A stretch of 64,000 nt of DNA from Chrysaora quinquecirrha. Lineage: Eukaryota; Cnidaria; Scyphozoa; Semaeostomeae; Pelagiidae. A program made the translations under genes and the position numbers. Below, in pieces: positions 54,481 through 64,000 of the stretch. Under the pieces are notes generated by a model that was not told the origin of the DNA, did no database searches, and saw nothing but the letters and a program-made list of their open reading frames with translations. Within the stretch, counting starts at the first letter, position 1; the number at the start of each line of letters is the position of its first letter. The stretch spans positions 186,001 through 250,000 of the forward strand of contig JACTAT010000188.1 in the NCBI GenBank assembly GCA_014526335.1, read 5' to 3'.

Positions 54481-57022
54481 CCACGCACCCATATAATCCA
54501 CCAAATGCCAACAACGAAATATTCAAAAATTCTATCATAAACTCAGCTGACAAAGGCACTTCACGTTATGATAATTTTATCATTATAGGAGACCTAAATC
54601 TAATTCCCACCAATCAATACCTAAAAACAATAACCTCCACTTTAGGGTTAACTAATCTCATAAAAGAACCAACTTGCTATAAACCAAACTGTAATCCATC
54701 GTTGATTGATGTTATTCTCACAAATCGAAAGCACAACTTTAAAAACAGTACAACAATTGAAACAAGTCTAAGCGACTTTCATAAACTAATTCTTACAACA
54801 TGGAAGTCGGCTCTCCCAAAGCATCATCCTAACATTATTCACTATAGAGATTTTAGTAATTTCAATGAAGAAGCCTTCTGTAGAGAACTGTCAGAGGCAC
54901 CATTCCATCTTTGTGACCAAATGCAAGATGGTAATGAAGCATTTGACTTTTTTCAAAATATCTTCATTGGAATTGTTAACAAACATGCACCTTTAAAATC
55001 CAAAACACTTCGAGCAAATAATAAACCACTTAGTAAAATACATCGGAAGGCAATAATGCTAAGAACTAAGCTAAAAAATTGCTATAACAAATGTAAGACA
55101 AAGGAAAACTTTGAAAAGTATAAAAAACAGCGTAACCATTGTGCTAATTTTCGACAACGTGTTAAATCAGATTACTTCACTAAGATTTGTCAGAACGGTA
55201 CACTAGACTCCAAAACTTTCTGGAAAAACTGAAACCATACTTCTTCTGTAAGGGTAACACAGATTCAGAAATAACCATTTCTGATGATGATTGTTTGGTA
55301 AGTGATCCTCAATCAGTTGCTGAGATCATGAACAAGCATTTCATAAGCATTGGTAATAATAAAGATACTAATAAAGATAAAGAACAATTAACAATAGAAG
55401 ATATAATACACAATTTCCAAGACCATCCAAGTATTAGAAAAATAAAAGCTAATTTATCAAATGATTCCAGCTTAAACTTTAAACTTGTTCCTAAAGAAGC
55501 ACTTCGATATATTATTACAAATCTAGATGATAAAAAAGCAACTGGACATGACATGATAAGCGCTAAACTTCTAAAAATCTCAGTTGATTTAATCTTACAG
55601 CCATTGCTTAATGTTTTGAACAAATGTATTCCTCAAGGGACTTTTCCTAAATCTTTAAAACAAGCAGTGGTTACACAAGTATATAAGAAAAAAGATCCTT
55701 TTAATAAAGAAAATTACAGACCCATTAGTTTACTGACAACTTTTTCAAAAGTTTTTGAAAAAGCGATTGAGCTTCAACTCTCTCTATTTTTCGAGGATCG
55801 GTACTCAATGTACCTATGTGCTTATAGAAAACACTTTTCTTCACAACACGCTCTATTTAGGCTGATTGAAGATTGGAAATCAGGTTTAGAAAACAACAAA
55901 CATATAGGCGCTGTCCTTATGGATTTATCTAAGGCTTTTGATCGCCTTCCAAAAAATCTGCTTCTAGCAAAACTGCATGCTTACGGAATAGAACTAAGAT
56001 CTCTACTGTTAATTCAAAACTATCTTTCCAACAGAAAGCAAAAAGTTAAAGTCAAAGGACGATATAGCTCATGGGGTGAACTAGGGCAAGGAGTACCACA
56101 GGGATCCATACTTGGACCTCTACTGTTTAATGTCTTCATTAACAACATATTTTATCATCTAGAAGAAGGATCTTTGTGCAACTTTGCAGATGATAATACG
56201 ATATCGGTCACTGCAGATAATACAAATGAATTACTAGAACTGATAAAATCCAACACTAAGAAATGTATGACATGGTTCAAAGAAAATGAAATGACAGCAA
56301 ATCCTTCTAAGTTTCAAGCAATAACTATTGGAAATAAAGATAAACACATAGATAGCTTTGAAATTGACGCAAATCTAAACATAAAAATAGACAATAAAGT
56401 TACCCTTCTTGGTGTTGAATTGGATGACAACTTAAAGTTTGATTCCCACATTGACAAAATATGTAAAAAAGCTGCAAAACAACTAAACTTGCTCAAACGT
56501 TTAGCAAAATATATGGGTGAAAAAGAAAGAAAGATCATAATAAATTCATTTATCCTCTGTCATTTCAATTATTGCCCATTGATATGGATGCTATGTAGCA
56601 AGGGTAGCCAAGACAAGCTTGAAAAAATAAATGAAAGAGCTTTGCGACTATCGTGCTCTGATTACACGTCCTCCTACGAAACGTTGCTTGCAAGATCTAG
56701 AGAAACTACTGTCCATGTCCAATCCATTAGACTTCTAGGGTATGAAGTCTACAAAACTCTTAATAATATTAACCCAGCATTTATGAAAAGCTATTTTTCA
56801 CCAAAGCAAGTAGATCACAACCTCCGTAAAAGAAATATCCTTGAAATTCCGAAAGTCAAGACTACAAGCTATGGAATCAAATCACTAAGTTTCCAAGGAC
56901 CAAAAATCTGGAACGCCCTTCCGGATGAAATAACATCGGCTCGAAACCCAAGGCAGTTTAAAAACTTGCTAAAAACGTGGTTTCTTAGTAACAAATGCGC
57001 TTGCTCCTATTGCAACAAATAA
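54481..57022 (+). pseudogene. LINE ORF2: endonuclease C-half and reverse transcriptase
   Basis: Endonuclease resumes with FIIIGDLNLIPTN, SLIDVILTNRK and LSDFHKLIL (the usual SDH reads SDFH). A -1/+2 shift at about 55190-55232 joins to a long intact RT frame of about 600 codons. It has NYRPISLLTTFSKVFEKAI, then VLMDLSKAFDRLP (motif A), GVPQGSILGPLLFN (motif B), NFADDNTI (catalytic FADD), HFNYCPLIWM, and KIWNALPDEI near the C-terminus, ending in a Cys pair (CACSYC). RT catalytic residues are intact. One frameshift and the big insertion upstream make the copy inactive. Confidence 0.9.
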
Positions 57023-57099
57023 TGACCTAATGCAATCTCTAGAGTTGCTTCATGTTAGTGTAAATTAGTGTCACATCACTATTGTCAAAACTAACATTA

Positions 57100-57126
57100 A
57101 ATAAATAAATCAATCAATCAATCAAT
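57100..57126. repeat. LINE 3' tail, AATC repeats
   Basis: AAATAAATCAATCAATCAAT at the junction with the piggyBac coding sequence. Short 3' tandem repeats are usual for CR1/L2-type LINEs. Confidence 0.8.
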
Positions 57127-58800
57127 CTCAGTCTGCGCTCATTGCTCCTGCATTCATTTGTTGATATTCGTTCCTCCTCATGACGTCCTTTTCGAGGAGA
57201 AGCCAGTGTCATCTCTAGTGATCTCTTGTTCGCTCTTAGCTTTTGTTTCGGGTAGTGAAGGATATTGTCGCGACCATTCGTTTTTCTAAACAACGCATAC
57301 CATACTCTGATAATTTCGAATCTGAACCTACTTTGGGAACATTCATCTTTCTTTTTATCGGCAGTGAGATGAAGCTGATTTCGCTAAAGAGTATGTCCGT
57401 TAACTAGAACATACATTTCTGACAAACTATCAAAAATCCTACTCTGCTTCCTGATACTACGGTGCTCCGTGTTATAATAGGATAACTGCTGATTTGAGCG
57501 ATCAACCCATCCATAACATTCTTTATACAAATTTGCAACTTTCGGTACATGGATGATCACTTTTTCTCTACCATGATTTACTTCAGCCGTTTCCCAAAAC
57601 TCTGGTCCAGATTCAATATCATTATCAAGAAAGACAACAGCGTTGTTGTCATTCCAATAAGTGAGATTTATAAATTTCCTGTGAAGGGTTTTAGAATAGC
57701 CTCGCACGAATGTCTTCGTTAACTTTACATAATTCTGGTGCGATTGGGGAAGGTGTGCTGTGTTTCCACGTTGTGTTGCTATAAGCCTTGTGTTCCATTG
57801 CTATTTGGCATCTACCATCAATCTGACTGTGGGAAATCCGCTGTCCATCATCACAATTAGCCTACCACGGTCCTTTAGGCCTACAGTTAGTTGGTCAATG
57901 ACGTCATAGTTTTTTCCATTCTGTGGGTTTTTGTAGGTTTTCTTGCCAACCTTCACAAGGTGATTTGCAACATAATATCCTCCGTGCAAACCTTTGTCAC
58001 TTATTTTGTTTATCGTCCAACCCATTCTGATTGGCTTGTCCGGATTACGAATCTTATACGGGTTTCTCTTACTCTTACTCCGCACTCTACCTTCATCTAT
58101 GCACATTTTCCATCCTAAATTCCAGTGTGATAAAGATTTTATTCTTAGTAGCTCTACACCATTATTTATATTCTGCAATGGATGATAAAGAGGGTCATCC
58201 TTTTCCGGTAAGGTAGACTGTCTCACGACTCGGAAATGCTTCAGCATCAGCTTGAAGACTTGAAAGCTCATTATTTTTTTTTATTTCGGGCTGCCCTTTC
58301 AATGGATCTTCACTCCATGCCCATTTGATCTGGGAATATCGTAGGAGGCGTAAGTGCCATTTAATAGCAAAGTAGCCGCGAATAAAATAGATTCCCTTTT
58401 CATCGTCAGAAATTTGCCCAATTTGCTCAACAAGGGTAGGATCAGTTGATCCATGTTCATTGGTAGCCTCAATGCATTTTAAAAGAAAATCTTCATCCAT
58501 AATAGCTTCTACTATTTCATGAGGCTTAGTTTCATCAGGAAAAGTCGTTGATGGGGTACCATATTCTTCAAGACCCTCGTCAGGAACAATTCTGTTTTGG
58601 GAATGCAACGCTGGATCTTTTGACCAATGACAACAATTTGCTGCATCATCGTCGCTGTCTATACCTTCAGGGCTGTACGCTTCACTTTCATCATTGCCGA
58701 AAACCTCAAAATTGTCATCATAATCATCATCATCACTTTCTGACGTAAAATATAAATCATTAAACTCGCTTTCATCAGATGAACCACTGTCACTCTCCAT
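57126..58800 (-). pseudogene. piggyBac transposase, N-terminal and catalytic part
   Basis: ATG at 58800. An acidic Ser/Asp/Glu N-terminus is followed by IYFIRGYFAIKWHLRLL and a frameshift in 58271-58195. The DDE core reads CIDEGRVRSKSKRNPYKI (first Asp), MGWTINKISDKG and VMMDSGFPTVRL (second Asp), then a TAG, QWNTRLIATQRGNTAHLP, and YGWVDRSNQQLSYY (third Asp region). Another TAG is near 57386, and the frame goes on to TNECRSNERRL, where the LINE enters. The C-terminal zinc finger is at 41184-41016. Two amber stops, one shift and one insertion: dead. Confidence 0.85.
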
Positions 58801-59040
58801 GCTATCATAGCTTCTATTTATCTATTCAAAGTTTAAAAGTCAGCTGTAAGCAGCCTGGTGACGTGACGAAATTTTCGCGCCTTTAAATCTCTCCCCAGTC
58901 CCCTTGTCACATAATTATTTTAGAAAAAAAGAATTTTACAAAGGAAACTCCCAAAGAAAGGTTCAATCGTAAAAAGCAAATAAAAATGGGCTAAACAATA
59001 AATAAGAGTGACATAGAGGATTGCGCGTATGACACGGCTT

Positions 59041-59395
59041 CGAATCCAGCACCTTAGATTTACCAAATTTCAGCCAAATCAACTCTTATTTGTTAACAAT
59101 TTCACCCCCAAACGCCCCCACATTTGCCCCTAAAACTAATTTTTAAGAATCGACCCAAAATTCGAATTCAGCACCTTTGATTTTCCCTAGATACCAAATT
59201 TCAGCCAAATCTATCAACTTTTATTTTTCGACAATTTCAACCCCAAATGCCCCCACATTTGCCCCCTAAATCGAATTTTGAAAAATCGACCCGAAATTCG
59301 AATTCAGCACTTTCGGTTTACCCTAGATACCAAATTTCGGCCAAATCTATCAACTTTTATTTTTCGACTACTTTTACCCTACTAGGACCAAGTGG
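59041..59395 (+). repeat. ~136-bp satellite inside the right piggyBac end
   Basis: About 2.5 units, inverted relative to 39944-40915 (CCTAGATACCAAATTTCAGC, TGCCCCCACATTTGCCCC). Confidence 0.9.
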
Positions 59396-59418
59396 GACGC
59401 AAAGTCGGAAAGGGTTAA

Positions 59419-60284
59419 CTTGTCATCAGCTTTGTTGTATGTTATTCTTATTGTATGTCATATTAGGTTATTCAGTTAGTCGTTATGTTCTAGTCGATAA
59501 GTTTAGACGTGTTTCTGTGATTAGCTGTTAGAACGTTAGAGATGTCGAAATCGAAAAAGAAGAAAGCTGTCGAAATTTATTTAGGCCGATCGTATTTGAA
59601 GTAAGAAGAACAGAACTTGTCAATCGTTGTTACGGTTGTTGATGAAATTGAATCATTTGACGAGAAAAGAAACTTTGTGAATTTATTTTATTGCTGTCTA
59701 TTTTAATTTGCAACTCACGCAGCTTGTAGAAACTCGTCCCTCTACAATATCGTATTATTAGTTCATAATAAATCATCAGGGACGGTTGGAGGATTGTACG
59801 GATTGCACCATGGCTCGGCATCTTCTACACCTGAAAAAGTTCTTTAAAAGTTAATCGAATTTTATCATAATATTTGCGATACATAATTTTGCAAAGAATT
59901 CCCGAAATTCCTGAACCACGGTACAGATAGCCAAGAACAGATAGTCAGTATCCTTACTATTGTGTGCCTAATTGCCACCTCCGCTAATTAATTTTTCGAA
60001 AAAATTCCAACCCCCCCCCCGCTCTTATTAGGATCCCCGCTAATTAAGATTTGCATTGATATTGATTTCGATATTTTGCACTTAATTTTCCCCGACGTTC
60101 ATGATGTGAAATTTCTCTTGTATACTCTATTGTTTATGAACTATAGATTTCCTTAGCCTATAAGACCAATAATTTCTACAGTTATTTGGGGCACCCATAT
60201 CTTGTTAGATATATGACTCAGGAAGTCGTACCTTACCAGTTACAATTTCCAGGATCTGTTAAATACAATAAAGTAAGCCAATAC
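59419..60284. other. Spacer with a partial miniature element
   Basis: 59965-60190 is a partial copy of the TGCCTAATTGCC miniature family (compare 49633). The rest shows nothing I can name. Confidence 0.45.
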
Positions 60285-62754
60285 GGCATACCGGAATTTG
60301 ATGACCCAGGACCCATAAGGAGGACCCAGTACCAGGACCCATGAAGAGGACCTATCAGAGCGTAGTTTGGCATACCATAAAAACAAGACCCTAGGATATG
60401 AGACCTCTGAGACCTTTAGGATCATTAAGTACGGATATCAGAAAGGAACGTTAGCACCAGAGGATACTCGCCTTCTAAGAACAATAGATCATTGCAGTTG
60501 TCTTTTAGGTTTTCTTAGCAGTGGTACTTCCGCTTTTTGGCTGCCTGCCATCTCTTATCTCTTTCAGTCAATACTTTTATTAATGAATCTTTGTTGTTTC
60601 AATAGCTTATATGAATAACTTGTTTGATGTCTGGTATTTTGGCGCGCATTTCATTTTGTTCGTCTACCTTAAGCCGTTTCGGGTCTCAATTTATATTAAT
60701 TAGCCTCGTTATTGCAAGGAAGACATTTCTTGGGATTTCTGGTTTGGCTAAAACAATTTGTATGTAACGACAGAATATATCCTGACCTGTATGCCCTTGA
60801 AATAAAATAAGTTCGGAAGAGATTTGCTGCTAACTTCTAATTATTAGACCATGGCCAGAGCTAGAGCACATGTCGAAAAGTGGCTTGATTTGAGGAGATT
60901 GGAGGCGGTTGGTTATGTTCTGGTGGACAACAAGACAGCACAGCGAGAAACAAGTCAACAGAAAAGTTAGGGTAGCTGCTATTGACTTTCGCGAGAAGCT
61001 GCATTTTATTACTTATCAAGTCAAGAAGATCTTGTTATATACGATATTTATCGTTAATTTCAAAAGTTCCGCTATTTCTTGCTTTACAGTAGGGACGTGA
61101 GACCCCTGAGACCCCTGAGACATTTAGGACCATTAAGTACCAACATCAAAAAGGACTGTTTACACAAGAGGGTATTTGCCTTCTAAGAACAATAGAAGAT
61201 CGCAGATTGCTGTTGGTCTGGGTTTACTTGAATAACTTGTTTGAATAACATAAACATTTCTTTTCAGGCTAACGCAATTTTTTAGTATCTATAGCTCCCT
61301 TAAAAAAAGATTCTAGGTTCTTGAGATATTAACAGGCCGTTGTATTGTAGTAGCCGCTTTTCAAATCCATAAATTTAAATATCACATTGCAAGGCCTAAC
61401 GAAGAATCACCTCACAATGTCTTACTTTGGTTTCGTTTGCTTTGAGAAAATCCTGCTGCGATTTTGAAACAAAAAATCTTGAAACAGTTTTCGGAAACTT
61501 GCTTTGTTCTTTTGTGAAAGTTCCATATATCTTGTCGATTTCTACAATGCAGCATCGCTGAGAATTCACGATACCTAGGTTTTCTATAATTATCTTGCGA
61601 ATATCAAGAAATCGAACCGAGGGGCGAGTCAATCCTTGAAATTCCGTACACCATTGCTCAGAGAGCTATTATTTTCACTGAAATCCCTTGGAAATCCTGT
61701 TGTCTTAGAATAATGTTGTAAAAATCTCGTACACCTTTTTGAAATTTGAAATATCCCTTGAATCGAACGACATTATTTACGCAAAAGCATACTGTAAAGC
61801 CAGGGCCCTGCTGTAAAGCAAGAATAGTGGAACTTTTGAAATTAAAAAATATAACGATAAATATCGTATATAACAAGATCTTCTTGACTTAATAAGTAAT
61901 AAAATGCAGCTTCTCGCGAAAGTCAATAGCAGCTACCCTCACTTTTCTGTTCACTTGTTTCTCGCTGTGCTGTCCTGTTGTCCACCAGAACATAACCAAC
62001 CGCCTCCAATCTCCTCAAATCAAGCCACTTTTCGACATGTACTCTAGCTCTGATCATGGTCTAATAATTAGAAGTTAGCAGCAAATCTCTTCCGAACTTA
62101 TTTTATTTCAAGGGCATACAGGTCAGGATATATTCTGTCGTTACATACAAATTGTTTTAGCCAAACCAGAAATCCCAAGAAATGTCTTCCTTGCAATAAC
62201 GAGGCTAATTAATATAAATTGAGACCCGAAACGGCTTAAGGTAGACGAACAAAATGAAATGTGCGCCAAAATACCAGAAATCAAACAAGTTATTCATATA
62301 AGCTATTGAAACAACAAAGATTCGTTAATAAAAGTAAAGGTCTCAGAGGTCTCACGTCCTGCGGTCTTGTTTTTATGGTATGCCAAACTACATTCCAATA
62401 GGTCCTCTTCATGGGTCCTGGTCCTGTGTCCTCTTTATAGGTCCTGGTCCTGGGTCCTCCTTGTGGGTCCTGGTCCTGAGTCCTCCTCTTGGGTCCTGGT
62501 CTTGGGTCCTGGTCCTGGGTCCTCTTTTTGGGTCCTGGTCCTGGGTCCTCCTTTTGGGTCCTGGTTCTGGGTCCTGGTCCTGGGTCCTCCTTTTGGGTCC
62601 TGGTCCTGGGTCCTGGTCCTGGGTCCTCCTTTTGGGTCCTGGTCCTGGGTCCTGGTTCTGGGTCCTCCTTTTGGGTCCTGGCCCAGGGTCCTGGTCCTGG
62701 GTCCTTGTCCTGGGTCCTCCTTATGGGTCCTGGGTCATCAAATTCCGGTATGCC
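60285..62754. mobile_element. Foldback element F with AGGACCC minisatellite (family 2)
   Basis: Left edge GGCATACCGGAATTTGATGA, right edge its inverse. Long inverted arms match closely (60620-61090 against 61810-62285). The minisatellite part is very unequal: about three units on the left (60305-60355), about 28 short units on the right (62400-62735). The terminal word GGCA(A/T)ACCGGAA is shared with element C, so they are related. The loop holds 61100-61250, a direct copy of 60395-60500. No clear target duplication. No gene. Confidence 0.8.
62400..62735 (-). repeat. GGTCCTGGGTCC minisatellite of foldback F
   Basis: Short 12-base-based units with CTCCTTTTGGGTCCTGG variants. Six-frame openness (GPGPGSSFWVL or RTRTQKEDPGPG peptides) is an effect of the repeat. 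Confidence 0.9.
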
Positions 62755-64000
62755 CCGTAAAAGCAGTAGAACGTCATACATCAAAGTTCCATATTTTCAT
62801 TTCTAAAGTCTCAAGTGGCTGAAATGTTGCTAACAGGCTATACGATAGTTTGAAATAACGCTGAAAGTTTGAAAACAATACCTCAATTAGGAGTGGAGAA
62901 ATCAATGCCCCAATATCTGCATCTGACGGAAATTTGAATTTTAGAAAACTTTAAATAAAAACTTTGAATATGTTTTTACACTAATACTGCAGTGTTATTT
63001 CAAGCTTCAGAAGTAATATCTATAAGTAATTAGTTTAAGGTCTTTCAGACACCAATTACAAGTAAGCAGATCCATATTTTTTCCTTGTTTCTTTATAAGC
63101 ATTTCTTATGCCATTTTTCTTTCGGCAGAACTTGCGACAGTGTTTTTTAGCCTTTTTCCACACTGTGCTTCAATGCCATTGTCACTCTTGACCAATTAGA
63201 TATAATCCTCTGTAGGCAAATTGCTTAGATCTTTTCTGGGGTCTATTTCATTTCTTTGATGTATCAATCACTGCTAGGCTTCTCTTATCAAAATGAGTAA
63301 CAGCAACATCAATGTAAAGTTTTGATTGGCTGTATTCAATGCATGTTTCCTACTGGCACTGCAGGGGCGCACATCCAAAATATTTTGGGGGGTGTGAACG
63401 TAAACGGGACCGACTAAGATTTTTGTGGACCGACTGGGCCTCTTTAGATATCCAATTGTCAATGACTTTGACCCGAAAGGAAAGACATAATTACATAATC
63501 AGGCAAGCAACAATTAAAGAAATGCTCATGACTGCACAAAGCAGCATAAATCACAATTGCTTGGTCCACAAGTATGTGGAAAAAGTGTGCGATTTGAATA
63601 CATATTGCTGACAGAAACCTAGGAAGTAATGACCGGTATACATATTCGTATGGATGTAGAATTTGGGGGGGGGGGATGTCGAGTGCAAATCATCTTTTCA
63701 ACGGTAACGTGTAAGCAGTGTAAGCAATACCATCTATGAGGGTCCGGGGGCATGCTCCCCCGGAGAATTTTTCAGAATACCAACCATTGTTTGGCTTAGA
63801 TTGGAATTTTTTCCATATAACTTAAGAAACGACTTCAACTTAGATGAGCAAATACCAAATAGATGGCTTCAGCACCCCTCGCTTTTATTGTATTATTGTA
63901 TCGCTCGATCTTTAAATCAGGCATCTCAAAGTGCTCTACACATTCCATAATGATTTATGTGCATCGTTTTCGTCTAAAACGCTATCTTGGTCCCGTACTT
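62755..64000. other. Mostly unassigned; hAT-style edge near 63361
   Basis: CAGGGGCGCACATCC at 63361 and a GGGTCCGGGGGCATGCTCCCCCGG hairpin region near 63738 (arms CCGGGGG/CCCCCGG) look like parts of a non-autonomous hAT element that may run past the window. No gene. Confidence 0.35.

Larger units (their letters stand above)
41185..57126 (+). mobile_element. CR1-like LINE inside the piggyBac gene, itself interrupted
   Basis: Order: 2A peptide and PHD-like ORF1 start, esterase domain, APE endonuclease N-half, a 10.9-kb insertion, endonuclease C-half, RT, and an AATC-repeat tail (57100-57126). PHD plus esterase in ORF1 and the RT style place it in the CR1/Jockey group. It is on the opposite strand to the transposase it disrupts. 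The 5' end is trimmed to just before the 2A motif. Confidence 0.85.
39929..59414 (-). mobile_element. piggyBac element, expanded to 19.5 kb by nested insertions
   Basis: Ends CCCTTTCCGACTTTGCGTCC at 39929 and the exact inverse at 59395-59414. Flanks are TTAA on the right (59415-59418) and TTAAA on the left. TTAA is the piggyBac target. A transposase gene on the minus strand is in two pieces (58800-57126 and 41184-41016). A ~136-bp satellite lies inside both ends in inverted orientation. Without the LINE in its gene it would be about 3.5 kb. Confidence 0.85.

Noticed and set aside
62290..62822. Pro/Gly-rich frames on both strands
   Set aside because: Translation of the GGTCCTGGGTCC minisatellite, with six-frame openness as expected for a stop-free repeat unit.

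Overview
The window is eukaryotic nuclear DNA from an invertebrate animal. It is AT-rich, intron-bearing and almost entirely filled with nested transposable elements. The evidence for an animal is three correctly phased, GT-AG bounded exons of a dystrobrevin-family gene. The repeat fauna (DIRS, Penelope-like, Gypsy, CR1-type LINE with a 2A peptide and an esterase ORF1, piggyBac, Tc1/mariner, hAT, Harbinger-like) suits a cnidarian or another early-branching invertebrate, but I cannot fix the phylum. There are no operons and no bacterial signals.

Layout. 1-10340: minus-strand dystrobrevin exons at 9704-9917, 6508-6593 and 308-387. The downstream intron holds a 5.0-kb DIRS retroelement with inverted terminal repeats and an internal complementary region (1389-6364). 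The upstream intron holds a 2.2-kb foldback element whose arms are minisatellites (7016-9229). A second foldback of the same family (10341-12168) lies upstream of exon a.

12787-23693: one degenerate Penelope-like element broken into four pieces by three insertions. These are (i) a Tc1-like element (13176-16641) that also holds a HUH/SF3-helicase Rep-like gene on the opposite strand; (ii) a Gypsy element (16923-20696) that has lost most of its 5' LTR, its RNase H and most of its integrase; and (iii) a TA-flanked element with ~300-bp terminal inverted repeats (21042-23326) that carries the 3' part of a second Penelope-like element. 24232-26282: a foldback of a second family, with GGGACC-type minisatellite arms and a 7-8 bp target duplication.

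26300-39900: mostly old repeats (miniature inverted-repeat elements, microsatellites, a CR1-like 3' end, hAT remnants, a Harbinger-like miniature element). 39929-59414: a 19.5-kb piggyBac insertion flanked by TTAA-like sites. Its termini carry a ~136-bp satellite in inverted orientation. Its transposase is split by a CR1-like LINE (about 41185-57126), and the LINE's endonuclease is split in turn by a 10.9-kb composite insertion (43548-54475). That composite holds another foldback, a tRNA-like promoter, miniature elements and minisatellites. 60285-62754: a fifth foldback, of the second family. The ends of the window hold little I can name.

Almost every coding region is a decayed element ORF. 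The clearest host gene is dystrobrevin. The most unusual objects are the Tc1/Rep chimera, the families of minisatellite-armed foldbacks, and the ribozyme-like hairpins at Penelope-type tails, one of which lies beside a tRNA-like unit.
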